This document shows positions 14,307 to 23,853 of a stretch of 28,513 bases of DNA, piece by piece. The position numbers were made by a program, and so were the translations under genes. The notes beneath the pieces were generated by a model. It saw only the letters and a list, made by a program, of their open reading frames with translations. It had not been told where the DNA came from and did no database searches. The stretch comes from JAYUHK01 sp043767025 (GTDB lineage: Bacteria > Bacteroidota > Bacteroidia > Chitinophagales > Saprospiraceae): the NCBI GenBank assembly GCA_043767025.1, contig JAYUHK010000079.1, positions 1 to 28,513 on the forward strand, read 5' to 3'. Every line of letters starts with the position of its first letter. Position 1 is the first letter of the stretch.

Positions 14307-17300
14307 TTAGCGCAAAAGTGTGATAGAGCCTTTGTATTGTTGTGTTTTTCCAGCTACCACCACGTCTAAAACGTAAAAATAGCCGCCCTCTGGCAAGTCT
14401 GTACCGCTCTGGTCTTTGCCGTCCCACGCTTCCCAAACGCCGTTTGGAGCAGTTCTGGCTTCATGGACTAATTGTCCCCAGCGATTGAAAATTTGGAAGG
14501 TCAGATTTTTTGCGCCGTCACAGAGATTGATGAGGAATTTATCATTCAGCCCGTCATTGTTGGGCGTAAAGACTTTCATACTTTCAAAGCACTCACTGCC
14601 GATACCGCCCACCTTTCCGATAGCGATAGCACTGCAACCGTTTTTATCTTTCACTATAATCGCTAAATCACCGACTGGCAAATTGACTACCAAAGGCGTT
14701 TTCGTATTCGCAAGGTCATTCCATTGATAACTGAACGGTGCTGTGCCGCCACTCACGAAAGCTGCCGCCGTGCCGTCTGCACCGCCAGCCACCGTCACAT
14801 TGGTAGTCTGCACGCTCACCCGCAGAGAGTCCGAAGGTCCAGCTATCGTAAAGGTTTGTACGACTTTTCTCCCTGCTGCATCGGTGACAGTTACTGTGTG
14901 GTTGCCTGCGCAAAAGCCATTACCTGTGCTGCCGTTGTCCCAGTTGTAAATGTATGGAGTAGCTCCGCCGACTACATTTGCGATTTCAGCTCGTCCGTCG
15001 CAATCACCAAAACAAGTGATATTTTTTAATATATTGACTGTCGCCGTCAAGCTCGCATCTACCGTGAACACGGCGGTCTTCGAGCAACCCAAACTATCCA
15101 CAACCGTAACGCTGTAAATTCCGGTTGAAAGTCCAGTCACAAAACTTGTATCGGGCAGCGACGCGATACTCCACTTATAAGTGTAATTATTAGGATTGCC
15201 TACGCCACCCGTCACCGCTACACTTGCAGAAGTACCGAACACAGATACCGCCACATTGAGCGTAGAGTTCAGACCAACTGTAAAAGTAGCCACTCCGAGC
15301 GCATTGGGATTGGCAGCATCGTAAACCGTAACTTTATAGATTCCTACTGCCAAACCGCTAAGGTCTTCTGTTACCGCTCCGTTGTCCCATTTGGTAGTGT
15401 AAGTTCCCGAACCGCCATTGACTGTTATGTTAATAGCACCATCTGTTCCGTTGGAACATTTTACGTTTGAAACAATGCCTGTGACGGTCAGTGGAATACA
15501 AGTCCCAACTGTATAAGCACTGCTTAATAAAATACAACCTCTGATGTCAGTAACGGTCACTTTGTGAACGCCCGGGCAAGTGATAAGGTCTTGGGCGGTT
15601 GTTCCGTTGTCCCAGTTGTAGCTATACGGAAACGTTCCGCCGCTCACCGAAATATCAATACTTCCGTTGCACGGAATGATGTTATTTTGTGCGCAACCAA
15701 TAATAGCGGTATCAATTTTGAGCGCCAACGTAGGTTGTGCGACCGTGATAGTTTTTACCAAAGTTTGCGTAGCACCTTTGTAGTTGAAAGTAACCGTAAA
15801 AGCGTAAGTGCCTCCTGCCAAGTCTGTTATTGCCACATTGCCGTCAATACTGGTAATATTTTGGTTGGGAGCTGCGCCCCACGAGATGCTGTAAACTGGG
15901 TGTCCGCCCTCAATATCAAATTTTACTTGTCCGTCATTTCCACCAAAACAATTCACTGGTTTGGTGACGATGTTTTTGATATTCAAAGGAAAAGGACAGA
16001 ATGGCACTGTAAATGTATCTGACACTACCGAGCAACCATTTTTATCGGTGACAATGACCGTGTATTTTGCTGCGTCTATATTATTAATTCGGTCGCGTGA
16101 GCCTTGCATTGGGTCGTTTGGTCCGAGGTCTTGCCAGTTGTAGCTGTACGGAGTTGTGCCGCCTGTTGGTTGGTTGAGGTAAATTTTTCCGTCTTTGTTA
16201 CCATTTCCATTTGCGCCGCCCGACTCGCAGACGATGCTGTTGAGGCTGACCACCAACGCCGCCGAGGCTTTGGAATAAATAGTATAAGCTCTGACTTCTG
16301 ACTGTCCGCAGACATCGGTAATGGTGCAGGAATAATTTCCAGCCACTACTCCTATTAGGTCTTTGGTGGTCACGCCCGCTACGCTCCAAGCGTAGGAGAA
16401 AGGCGCGCAGCCATCGGTGACGGTTTGAATGATTCTACCTGTTGCCGCTCCGAAACAACTTACGCTGTCCACTTGCGCAGCAATATTGATAGGCAATGTT
16501 CCCTGCGCAACCACCGCCGGAGCGGTCTTGATGCAGCCTTTCGCGTCGCGGACAGTGACGGTGTAAGTACCTGCTTTATTGAGTCCAGTCAAGTTTTGGG
16601 CTGTCGAACCCGCAAATCCCACAGGTCCCGTCCACTGATAGGTGTAAGGCGGAGTACCGCCTGCCACCGTAATATTGACCGTACCGTTGGGCGTTTGAGT
16701 AGTTCCAGTCACGGTTATGACTACTGGAGTTGGCTCGGTGACGGTAAAAGTCTGTGACACGCCGCCGCCTGAAACATCGATTACAGTGACCGTATAAGTG
16801 CCTGCTGCGAGTCCTGTGCGGTCTTGTGGATCATTGCTGCCTGCCAAATCCGACCAGTCGTATCTGTAAGGTGGAGTTCCACTTCCTGCTATGGAGATGT
16901 AGATTGCACCAGTAGCCGTGCCGAAGCAAGCTGCGCTCACGACGCTGTCAGTAACAATCGTAATGCCCGGCACGATGCGATAAGAAGTATCTTTTTTGCA
17001 GCCGTTTCCGTCTGTAATCGTGACCGTATAAGTCCCTACTGCCAATCCTGTGCGGTTGGCTGGTTCGGGGGCGGTGGTCAAGTCTTGCCAGTCATAAGTA
17101 AATGGCGACGTGCCGCCAGTCACATTGAGCGTGATAGCGCCTGTACTTCCGTTGGACGGTGTAAGGACAGCACCTGTCAGAATCGGATTAGGCTGTGTCA
17201 CGACGATGCCTGTTAGTATTTTTTGGTCGGACAAAGCATCTGTAACGGTAACGGAGTACGTTCCCGCAGCCAAGTTGCTGCGATTTTGTGGGTCGCTGCT

Positions 17301-20300
17301 GCCCGCCAAGTCTGCCCAATCAAAAGTATAAGGCGTTCTGCCGCCTGTGATATTCAAAGTAATAACTCCTGTGCTGACTGCGTTGCAAGCAAGATTGGTG
17401 ACACTCGAAGTGGCGGCAAGGGGAAGCGGCACAGCAGTCACTGACACCAAACCGGGCGCAGATGAAAACTGGGAGGTAATATCTGTGATGTTATTTGACA
17501 AGGATATGACTACCTCTGTGGTACTATTGACAAATAATATCGGCGTAGAAGAACCCAAATTACCAACTACTTTGAAGCAAAGTTGGTATATCATTGTCCC
17601 GTTGGGAACAGTTTTACCATTTACACCGTCGGCAGCAGTCCAAACAAGCCCCAATCTTCCTCTTTTTGCTTGTGCTTTAGATCCAAAATCTATTCCATAG
17701 ACAGGACTTAAACCAATCGGATTGCCATTGCCAGATACTATAAAGGTATCCAACTTTATAATATTAGTATCCCACGTCATCGTGTAAGACATAGAAACCA
17801 TATTGATAAAATCTCTAACACGAATTGGAACACAAACCGTCCCATTCGGTGAAACTGTAACAGTATCGCCTTTTATCTGAAATCCAGTATTGCTGTTGTT
17901 AATGACAGTCACTTTTCCATTTATTAAACTATATGGAAAAATATTAGGGACATTGCCTGTAATCTCAATAGGAAAACCTATAGCAGGAGTTCCCGGTGTT
18001 CCGGGCGGTAAGGCATCAAAGGTGACATTGCTACTTTGTCCAGGTGAACCCAATATTTTGTAGCAAACTTCGTAAAGTGTAGTACCGTTGGGTAGAGTCA
18101 ATCCTTGCGCCGTTGGGCTTTGGTCGCTCCATATCAATTTCGCAATTCCACCTACTGTATCCACTGTTAGTTGTCCTAAACCAGTCAAGGCGACAACATT
18201 CACTCTCTGAAATTTTATAATGCTTGAATTCCATTTCATAGCATACTGCAAACTTGTCACTGCATTAAAATTATTAGCTTTTACTTTTACACAAACTAAA
18301 TCTCCTTGCACCGCAGACTCCGCCGAAGCGAAAATACTCAATCCCGTGCTGCAAGCACTTCCACTTCCAGTACCCGTGATTTTGAACGTACCGGGTTGCG
18401 GAGTAATGCCGATAGCACCGTTAATATTGTAGGCTTCTATCCCAGAATCCGAAAAGCTCCTTACGTCTATTTTAGCCGTATCGCCACCGTTCCCTTTTAC
18501 TAAAAAACACACCCTAAAAATGGTCGTACCGTTGGGTACGGTCGCCCCTTGTTGGTAATCAAAACTGGTAGTAAGGCGACCCGTATCAACTAATGAAGGT
18601 ACGGTACCGAAATTACCCAAAGTATAATTGGGCAGTGTATCGCCCATAGATGGAAGCTGAATGCTTGAGAATTTTAGCTTTGCGGGGTTCCATTTTAGGT
18701 TAAATTGAAATCCTGCAATATTATTAAAATTTGAAACCTTTACATCTACACACTTGATGCCACACGGAGCAGCCGAATCATTCACTACGGTTACAATCAT
18801 AGGCGAGTTCGGACCGCCGCAAACAGTGGGCTGTAGCACAACGGTTCTATCCGAAAAACAAGTAGCGGACGTAAAAAGACGCACCGTGTAAGAAGTCGCC
18901 GAGGCGGGATTCGATAGATTGCTAACAACAACAAAATTAGTGGAGGGTACAGCGGTGGCAGCCGAATACATTGGTCCTGAATAAGTTGTCCCTACGGAGT
19001 AAGCAACTCGCAAGTTCGCACTTAATGTATAGCCGAAAAGCTGTAAACTTGCGTTCGAGTTGGCTGTCGTTCCGGCTGCACAGGTTGCTGATGTTGCATT
19101 TACTGTAAAAGATGGAGGCGTACAGGTATTTCCGCAGTTCACTGGGTTGAGTGTTACGGTCGTATCTTTGAAGCACATCGCATCTCGAAATACGCGGACG
19201 GTATAGGTCGTAGCGGTGGCTGGATTGGCTAAATTGATAGCCACACAGCTGTCATTCGGGATATTCGGAGCGTTAGCAAAAGCAGGTCCCGTGTAGGTCG
19301 CCCCTACCGAAAAACTCGCTTTGGCGGTAGCTCCTGCATTGATATTGGTAATACAAATTCTTGCATCGCTGTTCGCAGTAGTTCCTGTGCAAGTGGCGGG
19401 CGTAGTCGAAGCACTGTAAGAAGTCGTCGGACACGCCGTTCCCGAGCAGGTAGCAGGGTTGAGCGTCACAACGGTATCTTTGAAACAGAGCTGCGCACGA
19501 TACAACCGCACTGTATATTGAGTTGGCACAGCAGGATTGGGTAACGTATTAGTCAGAGTTACATTACCCGACGCTATCGTGCCACACCCGGCAACTGGAG
19601 TAGTCGTAAAACAATTAGCTGAAGAATAAGGCTGCCCCGAAAAAGTCGCTCGTGCAGAGGTTATTGCCACTCCTGTAAGTTTGATGGAAGCATTACTATT
19701 AGGCGTACTACCTGTGCAAGTAGCGGGTACTGCCAATGCAGTAGATCTTATCTTGCAGAAAGTACCACTTCCGATATTTGTAAAATCAGGGTACGTCTGA
19801 ACACTTTGGTGGGTAGGCGAAGCGGGCGGAACTATTAGTTCAGAACGATATATCTCCATAAAAGTAGGTTGGTCGTAATAGTTGAGCCAAGAGTCCGTGG
19901 ATAATATTCTGAACGTCATGCCATAAAGGATAGAGTCGTTTGCCGCCAAGGTTACACCTCCCGCCAAGCCGTTGCCTACATCTTGCCAATTTGTAGTGAC
20001 CGCATATTTGTTTGGCAAAGAAAAAGGAAGTGCCACTAAATTGCTCTGTGCTATCAGTCCCAACGGATTAGGGTCGGACGCAATAAAGCGGACAAATTTT
20101 AGCTTGGTCGTATCCCAAGAATGTGTATATTGGAAGCTGGACACTCCGTTAAAATTCTTCACGATGACTCGGATATTGACCGTATCGCCTACGTTGCCTG
20201 TGATGACTTTGGGCGAGTAGGAGAACGCGACGTTTTGCGCGCTGGACGAATAAGCTATCGTCAGCAACATTCCTAATGTTGTAAGTAGGATTTTTGTAAT

Positions 20301-20309
20301 TCTATTCAT
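14307..20309 (-). CDS. Giant cohesin- and SprB-repeat surface protein with T9SS type B sorting domain
   Basis: The 2000-residue protein has these parts in order: signal peptide (1-24, ending SSSAQ); a cohesin-like domain (about 26-180); three cysteine-bearing repeats (about 190-290, 297-394, 399-499) with a shared CTG-T-ANS core and a C-F-x-D...VTLNP end; three more cohesin-like domains (503-648, 655-803, 808-958), each with a [LM]KWN or TWD strand; about a dozen SprB-type repeats (963-1900) with GG-xPYxYxW and AGTYTVTVTD phrases; and a C-terminal sorting domain (1907-2000) beginning VFTPNNDGLNDKF and including FNRWGQLV. Such proteins are exported by the T9SS and displayed on the surface, where they serve in adhesion or gliding. 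Cohesins bind dockerins or other partners; the partner here is unknown. PorP/SprF lies downstream and a cohesin companion upstream. Confidence 0.92.
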   Translation of the reverse strand: MNRITKILLTTLGMLLTIAYSSSAQNVAFSYSPKVITGNVGDTVNIRVIVKNFNGVSSFQYTHSWDTTKLKFVRFIASDPNPLGLIAQSNLVALPFSLPNKYAVTTNWQDVGNGLAGGVTLAANDSILYGMTFRILSTDSWLNYYDQPTFMEIYRSELIVPPASPTHQSVQTYPDFTNIGSGTFCKIRSTALAVPATCTGSTPNSNASIKLTGVAITSARATFSGQPYSSANCFTTTPVAGCGTIASGNVTLTNTLPNPAVPTQYTVRLYRAQLCFKDTVVTLNPATCSGTACPTTSYSASTTPATCTGTTANSDARICITNINAGATAKASFSVGATYTGPAFANAPNIPNDSCVAINLANPATATTYTVRVFRDAMCFKDTTVTLNPVNCGNTCTPPSFTVNATSATCAAGTTANSNASLQLFGYTLSANLRVAYSVGTTYSGPMYSAATAVPSTNFVVVSNLSNPASATSYTVRLFTSATCFSDRTVVLQPTVCGGPNSPMIVTVVNDSAAPCGIKCVDVKVSNFNNIAGFQFNLKWNPAKLKFSSIQLPSMGDTLPNYTLGNFGTVPSLVDTGRLTTSFDYQQGATVPNGTTIFRVCFLVKGNGGDTAKIDVRSFSDSGIEAYNINGAIGITPQPGTFKITGTGSGSACSTGLSIFASAESAVQGDLVCVKVKANNFNAVTSLQYAMKWNSSIIKFQRVNVVALTGLGQLTVDTVGGIAKLIWSDQSPTAQGLTLPNGTTLYEVCYKILGSPGQSSNVTFDALPPGTPGTPAIGFPIEITGNVPNIFPYSLINGKVTVINNSNTGFQIKGDTVTVSPNGTVCVPIRVRDFINMVSMSYTMTWDTNIIKLDTFIVSGNGNPIGLSPVYGIDFGSKAQAKRGRLGLVWTAADGVNGKTVPNGTMIYQLCFKVVGNLGSSTPILFVNSTTEVVISLSNNITDITSQFSSAPGLVSVTAVPLPLAATSSVTNLACNAVSTGVITLNITGGRTPYTFDWADLAGSSDPQNRSNLAAGTYSVTVTDALSDQKILTGIVVTQPNPILTGAVLTPSNGSTGAITLNVTGGTSPFTYDWQDLTTAPEPANRTGLAVGTYTVTITDGNGCKKDTSYRIVPGITIVTDSVVSAACFGTATGAIYISIAGSGTPPYRYDWSDLAGSNDPQDRTGLAAGTYTVTVIDVSGGGVSQTFTVTEPTPVVITVTGTTQTPNGTVNITVAGGTPPYTYQWTGPVGFAGSTAQNLTGLNKAGTYTVTVRDAKGCIKTAPAVVAQGTLPINIAAQVDSVSCFGAATGRIIQTVTDGCAPFSYAWSVAGVTTKDLIGVVAGNYSCTITDVCGQSEVRAYTIYSKASAALVVSLNSIVCESGGANGNGNKDGKIYLNQPTGGTTPYSYNWQDLGPNDPMQGSRDRINNIDAAKYTVIVTDKNGCSVVSDTFTVPFCPFPLNIKNIVTKPVNCFGGNDGQVKFDIEGGHPVYSISWGAAPNQNITSIDGNVAITDLAGGTYAFTVTFNYKGATQTLVKTITVAQPTLALKIDTAIIGCAQNNIIPCNGSIDISVSGGTFPYSYNWDNGTTAQDLITCPGVHKVTVTDIRGCILLSSAYTVGTCIPLTVTGIVSNVKCSNGTDGAINITVNGGSGTYTTKWDNGAVTEDLSGLAVGIYKVTVYDAANPNALGVATFTVGLNSTLNVAVSVFGTSASVAVTGGVGNPNNYTYKWSIASLPDTSFVTGLSTGIYSVTVVDSLGCSKTAVFTVDASLTATVNILKNITCFGDCDGRAEIANVVGGATPYIYNWDNGSTGNGFCAGNHTVTVTDAAGRKVVQTFTIAGPSDSLRVSVQTTNVTVAGGADGTAAAFVSGGTAPFSYQWNDLANTKTPLVVNLPVGDLAIIVKDKNGCSAIAIGKVGGIGSECFESMKVFTPNNDGLNDKFLINLCDGAKNLTFQIFNRWGQLVHEARTAPNGVWEAWDGKDQSGTDLPEGGYFYVLDVVVAGKTQQYKGSITLLR

Positions 20310-20406
20310 AGGAAATAGAGGTTTGAGATGTAAAAAAAAGTTTCGGGACTTTTTGTTTTTATCTTTTGTTAAAAAAAATTTATAGTTATTATAATATATT
20401 TTTGGT

Positions 20407-21210
20407 CTATAATCGGGTAAGTGGTAGTGTTTTAAGCTGCCGCTCGGTTTTTATTTGCAAATAATATTCTCCACTCGGAATGGCTTTTTTTTGCAAACAG
20501 TCCAATTCTATGGTATTCAAAACACCTGTTTCCAATTTTTGTATATTGTGGGCTAACAGCTTGCCATTCACATCGAAAAGCGACCAATTCAGGTCGGTAT
20601 TCCTAAATGCTTTCAACTGTACGACCGTTTTTTTGTCGCTTCCGATAGGATTGGGAAATACATTGAGCAACTCAAAATCAGTATTGTCGTCGCTTATTTC
20701 CTCCGTAGCGACGGGTCCTTTGATGACAATAATACCGTTTATAATAGTAGGTGTGAACACTGAAGAGTTAGAATCCGACACCTCTACAAACGTGGGAATA
20801 TTGGAAAACAACATATTGGAAACTGCATCGGGACTTCCTTTCGCATAGAATCGCAGCTTGAACAGCGTAGCAGTGTCTGGTATCTTGAACCCGCCGCGCC
20901 GAACATTGTACCAATTAAAAGTAAGCGTGCCGTTGATAGTGTCTATGTAGCCAAAACTATCTCCCAGTCCCAACCCCAACAACGAATCGCTGGGGCTATT
21001 GATATTGACGAGAGAAATTACGCTGCTGTTCCACTTCATAGTGAACTGTAGGCTTTGAATGGCTTTGAATCCTGTAGCTCGGATTGGTGCGTCGAACACC
21101 GCATAGCGGCTGACTTTTTTGGTAGGCATAATAAGACTCAACGGCTGTGCTGGAGCGGCACAAACGGCAAGTAACCAGAAAGTTACAAAAAATAAGACAT
21201 TTTTGGTCAT
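20407..21210 (-). CDS. Cohesin-domain secreted protein with T9SS type A sorting domain
   Basis: The 267-residue product has a signal peptide (1-22, ending APAQ), a single cohesin-like domain (about 26-168) with the strand SLQFTMKWNSSVISL, and a C-terminal sorting domain (about 183-267) with VFPNP, WSLFDVNGKLL and SGEYYLQIKT. The cohesin domain closely resembles those in the neighbouring giant protein (both show SLQ[FY][TA]MKWNSS). It lies 97 nt upstream of that gene on the same strand, so the two may be cotranscribed. It should be secreted and anchored at the surface or released. The sorting domain is type A, unlike its neighbour. The ligand of the cohesin domain is unknown. Confidence 0.88.
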   Translation of the reverse strand: MTKNVLFFVTFWLLAVCAAPAQPLSLIMPTKKVSRYAVFDAPIRATGFKAIQSLQFTMKWNSSVISLVNINSPSDSLLGLGLGDSFGYIDTINGTLTFNWYNVRRGGFKIPDTATLFKLRFYAKGSPDAVSNMLFSNIPTFVEVSDSNSSVFTPTIINGIIVIKGPVATEEISDDNTDFELLNVFPNPIGSDKKTVVQLKAFRNTDLNWSLFDVNGKLLAHNIQKLETGVLNTIELDCLQKKAIPSGEYYLQIKTERQLKTLPLTRL

Positions 21211-21381
21211 GGTCTATAAGCTATTTACACCTTTACCAACTCGCTCTATTGAAGCAATTTGGTTCAGATTTAAGAATTTTAACTAAAAAATCCTTCGGTT
21301 TTTGGTTTCTAACTCCGCCAATTCAGCTCTACTCAATGGGACGATTGAGGCAAGAACCGCTTTTTGTACCCTAACGGAATA

Positions 21382-21389
21382 CAAAGGTA
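21382..21389 (-). promoter_or_regulatory. -7 element upstream of the cohesin/adhesin genes
   Basis: TACCTTTG on the minus strand is an exact TAnnTTTG match, 172 nt upstream of the cohesin gene start. A good -33 TTG is not present at 20 nt, so the assignment is tentative. Confidence 0.4.
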
Positions 21390-21765
21390 GCTAACAAAGT
21401 CGAAATTTTTGAGAAAAACAAGCAGAATTATTTTATATATTGAAAAAACAAACAGTATTTCGACTCCAACCGACAAATTTACTTTGTTACAACGCACAGA
21501 TATACTGTTTTCGCTGCTTTGGGATAAACTTGTTAAGCTGTGGTTGGAGCTAAATATTACTTTTTTATAATATTAAAATAATCCTATATATAACACTCCC
21601 AAAGTCGTGCCATTTTCTCCATTCGACTGAATAACAGCCTTTAATAAATTATATTTTTATGTGTTTTTAGTTAATTTTGTGGCGTTATAGGTTGATTTTC
21701 AATGTTTTAGCCCATTAAAAAATTAAAAAAAAATATTTTTATTCTTCAAAAAAATATTCTTTTTT

Positions 21766-21796
21766 TTGCATTTTTCGATTTAGAAAACTACCTTTG
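21766..21796 (+). promoter_or_regulatory. Promoter of the Uma2-hutI unit
   Basis: TTG (21766-21768), 20 nt and TACCTTTG (21789-21796) match the Bacteroidota consensus exactly. The leader to the ATG at 21813 is only about 10 nt. Confidence 0.78.
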
Positions 21797-21812
21797 GACA
21801 AAAGAAACGTCT

Positions 21813-22484
21813 ATGAAATATACACACCCAGTAATCCGCCCTATGTTCGAGTCGCCAACCTTGCAGTTGATGATGGACGAACTGCAAGAAATATTAGAAG
21901 CCGAAAAAATAGTGCGTCAAAAATTTTATGAAGACATAGAAAGCAGCGACGAACTTTTGGAGTTTATCAACGGCGAAATCGTGAAAATAGGCATCTTGAA
22001 ACTCAAAAATAGTCTGCCGCTCGAAAATCTACACCGCATTTTAGAAACCTTTGTGAGTGAAAATAATCTGGGCGCAATAGGCGAAAATTCGATGATTTCG
22101 CTGTCACGAAACGACTATTTACCAGAATTATCTTTCTTCGGAAAAGAAAAAGCGCGCCAATTTTTACCGCTCCAAACGCGATTTCCTGCGCCCGATTTTG
22201 TGGTTGAGATAGCTACTCCCGAATCCCAACACATTGATTTTTTTGTCAAACACGTTGATTATGCTGCGCACGGCGTAGCGGAATATTGGATTATCGAACC
22301 CAGCAGCAAGCAAATCTCGCAATTTCTCTTGAAGAAAGACCAACGCGAATACGAACTCCACCACAAGACCAACAACGGAATTTTGCACTGTCACGTTTTG
22401 GACGGTTTGAATATTCCTGTAGAAGCTATTTTCGACGGCGGCAGAAACCTCTCTTTCGTTCACGAACTCATCAACGGCAAATAA
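21813..22484 (+). CDS. Uma2 family (PD-(D/E)xK-like) endonuclease-type protein
   Basis: The 223-residue protein shows the DUF820/Uma2 pattern: FINGEIVKIG (51-60), a LPELSFF strand (103-109) where a PD-x-x-F motif is usual, then PDFVVEI (127-133) followed by K146 and GVAEYWIIEP (154-163). D128, E132 and K146 would form the nuclease-like centre. The N-terminal 45 residues contain a helical stretch before the core. Uma2 proteins are common in cyanobacteria and Bacteroidota and their biological role is unsettled. The gene precedes hutI by 9 nt under one promoter, which implies cotranscription but not a shared pathway. Confidence 0.85.
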   Translation: MKYTHPVIRPMFESPTLQLMMDELQEILEAEKIVRQKFYEDIESSDELLEFINGEIVKIGILKLKNSLPLENLHRILETFVSENNLGAIGENSMISLSRNDYLPELSFFGKEKARQFLPLQTRFPAPDFVVEIATPESQHIDFFVKHVDYAAHGVAEYWIIEPSSKQISQFLLKKDQREYELHHKTNNGILHCHVLDGLNIPVEAIFDGGRNLSFVHELINGK

Positions 22485-22493
22485 TTATTCGGT

Positions 22494-23723
22494 ATGTTCT
22501 TGCTCCGCAATATAAAATCGCTCGTCCTGACCGAAACCAATCCCCAAAAAAAGGTTCTCGGCTCGCAAATGAAGCAACTCAACTCTATCGAAAACGCTTG
22601 GATTTTGTTAGAAAATGACACTATTCATAGTTTTGGGAGCATGGAAAATTGTCCGCAACACATTGACAATCAATTAGATGCGACTGGGCGGCTCGTGCTG
22701 CCGAGCTTTTGTGACTCCCACACACACCTCGTGTTTGCCGCTACTCGCGAAAACGAATTTGAGGATAGAATCAACGGAACTACCTACGAAGAAATCGCCA
22801 AAAAAGGCGGCGGAATCCTTCATTCCGCCCGCCGACTCGAAGAAATGTCGGAAGAAAATCTGTTCCAACAAGCTCAAAAACGCCTCTCCGAAGTCATCGG
22901 GTTCGGCACTGCCGCCCTCGAAATAAAAAGTGGCTACGGACTTACGGTAGCCAGCGAACTCAAAATGCTGCGCGTCATCAGACGGCTGCGCGAAAGCGCG
23001 GGCATCAGTATCAAATCTACTTTTTTGGGTGCGCACGCCGTCCCGACGCTTTTCAAAGCCGATAGAAATGCTTATATCTCCTTGATTATCAATGAGATGC
23101 TACCCAATATCGCCGCCGAAGGTTTGGCGGACTACATAGACGTTTTTTGTGAAAAAATTGGCTTTTCTGTGACAGAGATGAATCAGCTACTCGAAGCTGG
23201 AGCAAAGTACAATCTGAAAGCAAAAGTCCACGTCAATCAGTTCAACTGCATGGGCGGGATAGCGGCTGCGCTGCGGCACAAAGCGATTTCTGTGGATCAC
23301 TTGGAGGTATTGGACGACGATGATTTGGCGGCTTTGCGATCGTCGGATACCATTGCTACGCTGCTGCCGTCTGCCCCTTTTTTCTTAAACGACCACTATC
23401 CGCCAGCCCGAAAGCTGCTCGATGCCAACGTTGCAGTTGCTTTGGCTACCGACTACAATCCGGGTACAAGCCCGTCGGGACGCATGAGTTTCGTCTGGTC
23501 GCTGGCTTGTCTGCACCTCAAAATGACTCCTTCCGAAGCCCTCCACGCCCTCACACTCAACGGTGCCGCCGCTATGGAACTCTCCGACACGCACGGCAGC
23601 ATTGCCGTAGGCAAAAAAGCAAATTTACTTCTCACCAAGCCCCTCCAATCGCTCGCCGCGCTCCCCTACTCTTTCGGAAATGACTGCTTCGAGAAGATTA
23701 TTTTGAACGGAAAAATAATTTAA
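22494..23723 (+). CDS. hutI: Imidazolonepropionase
   Basis: The 409-residue enzyme belongs to the amidohydrolase superfamily and carries the HutI signature residues: metal ligands H76 and H78 in DSHTHLVF, H246 in VHVNQFNC, H269 in SVDHLE and D320 in ATDYNPGTSP, plus EIKSGYGL in the middle. It hydrolyses 4-imidazolone-5-propanoate to N-formimino-L-glutamate, the third step of histidine breakdown, in the cytoplasm. No other hut gene is in the window, so the rest of the pathway must lie elsewhere. The gene starts 9 nt after the Uma2 gene and ends before a palindromic element at 23781-23824. Confidence 0.95.
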   Translation: MFLLRNIKSLVLTETNPQKKVLGSQMKQLNSIENAWILLENDTIHSFGSMENCPQHIDNQLDATGRLVLPSFCDSHTHLVFAATRENEFEDRINGTTYEEIAKKGGGILHSARRLEEMSEENLFQQAQKRLSEVIGFGTAALEIKSGYGLTVASELKMLRVIRRLRESAGISIKSTFLGAHAVPTLFKADRNAYISLIINEMLPNIAAEGLADYIDVFCEKIGFSVTEMNQLLEAGAKYNLKAKVHVNQFNCMGGIAAALRHKAISVDHLEVLDDDDLAALRSSDTIATLLPSAPFFLNDHYPPARKLLDANVAVALATDYNPGTSPSGRMSFVWSLACLHLKMTPSEALHALTLNGAAAMELSDTHGSIAVGKKANLLLTKPLQSLAALPYSFGNDCFEKIILNGKII

Positions 23724-23780
23724 TTATGTATTTTTGTGACACTTTTTGAGGTTTAGAAATTGCTTTCTTGTATTTTGTCC

Positions 23781-23824
23781 TGTCCTGAAATAAGTTGCCC
23801 AAAAAATCCACTTATTTCAGGACA
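23781..23824. repeat. 44-nt palindromic element with TG...CA ends
   Basis: A 15-bp perfect inverted repeat (23781-23795 and 23810-23824) flanks a 14-nt centre. The ends read TGTCC...GGACA, like the termini of some insertion sequences, and no target duplication is visible. It may be a remnant formed by two insertion-sequence ends, or simply the terminator of hutI 57 nt upstream; no T-run follows. Confidence 0.5.
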
Positions 23825-23853
23825 AGACACAATGAAAAACCTAATTTACAAAT

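Larger units (their letters stand above)
21211..21812. other. 600-nt divergent intergenic region
   Basis: No gene is supported here. The region is AT-rich and separates the minus-strand cohesin gene from the plus-strand Uma2 gene. It holds a -7 element for each side (21382-21389 and 21789-21796), a GTTGATTTTCAAT phrase at 21691-21703 that is shared with the leader repeat at 23.9 and 27.5 kb, and an 8-nt inverted repeat CTCCAACC/GGTTGGAG (21464-21471 and 21542-21549). The cohesin transcript would have a leader of about 160 nt. Confidence 0.6.

Noticed and set aside
21464..21549. CTCCAACC/GGTTGGAG inverted repeat as a possible structured leader RNA
   Set aside because: An 8-bp stem closing a loop of about 70 nt is close to chance, and no known riboswitch features were seen.
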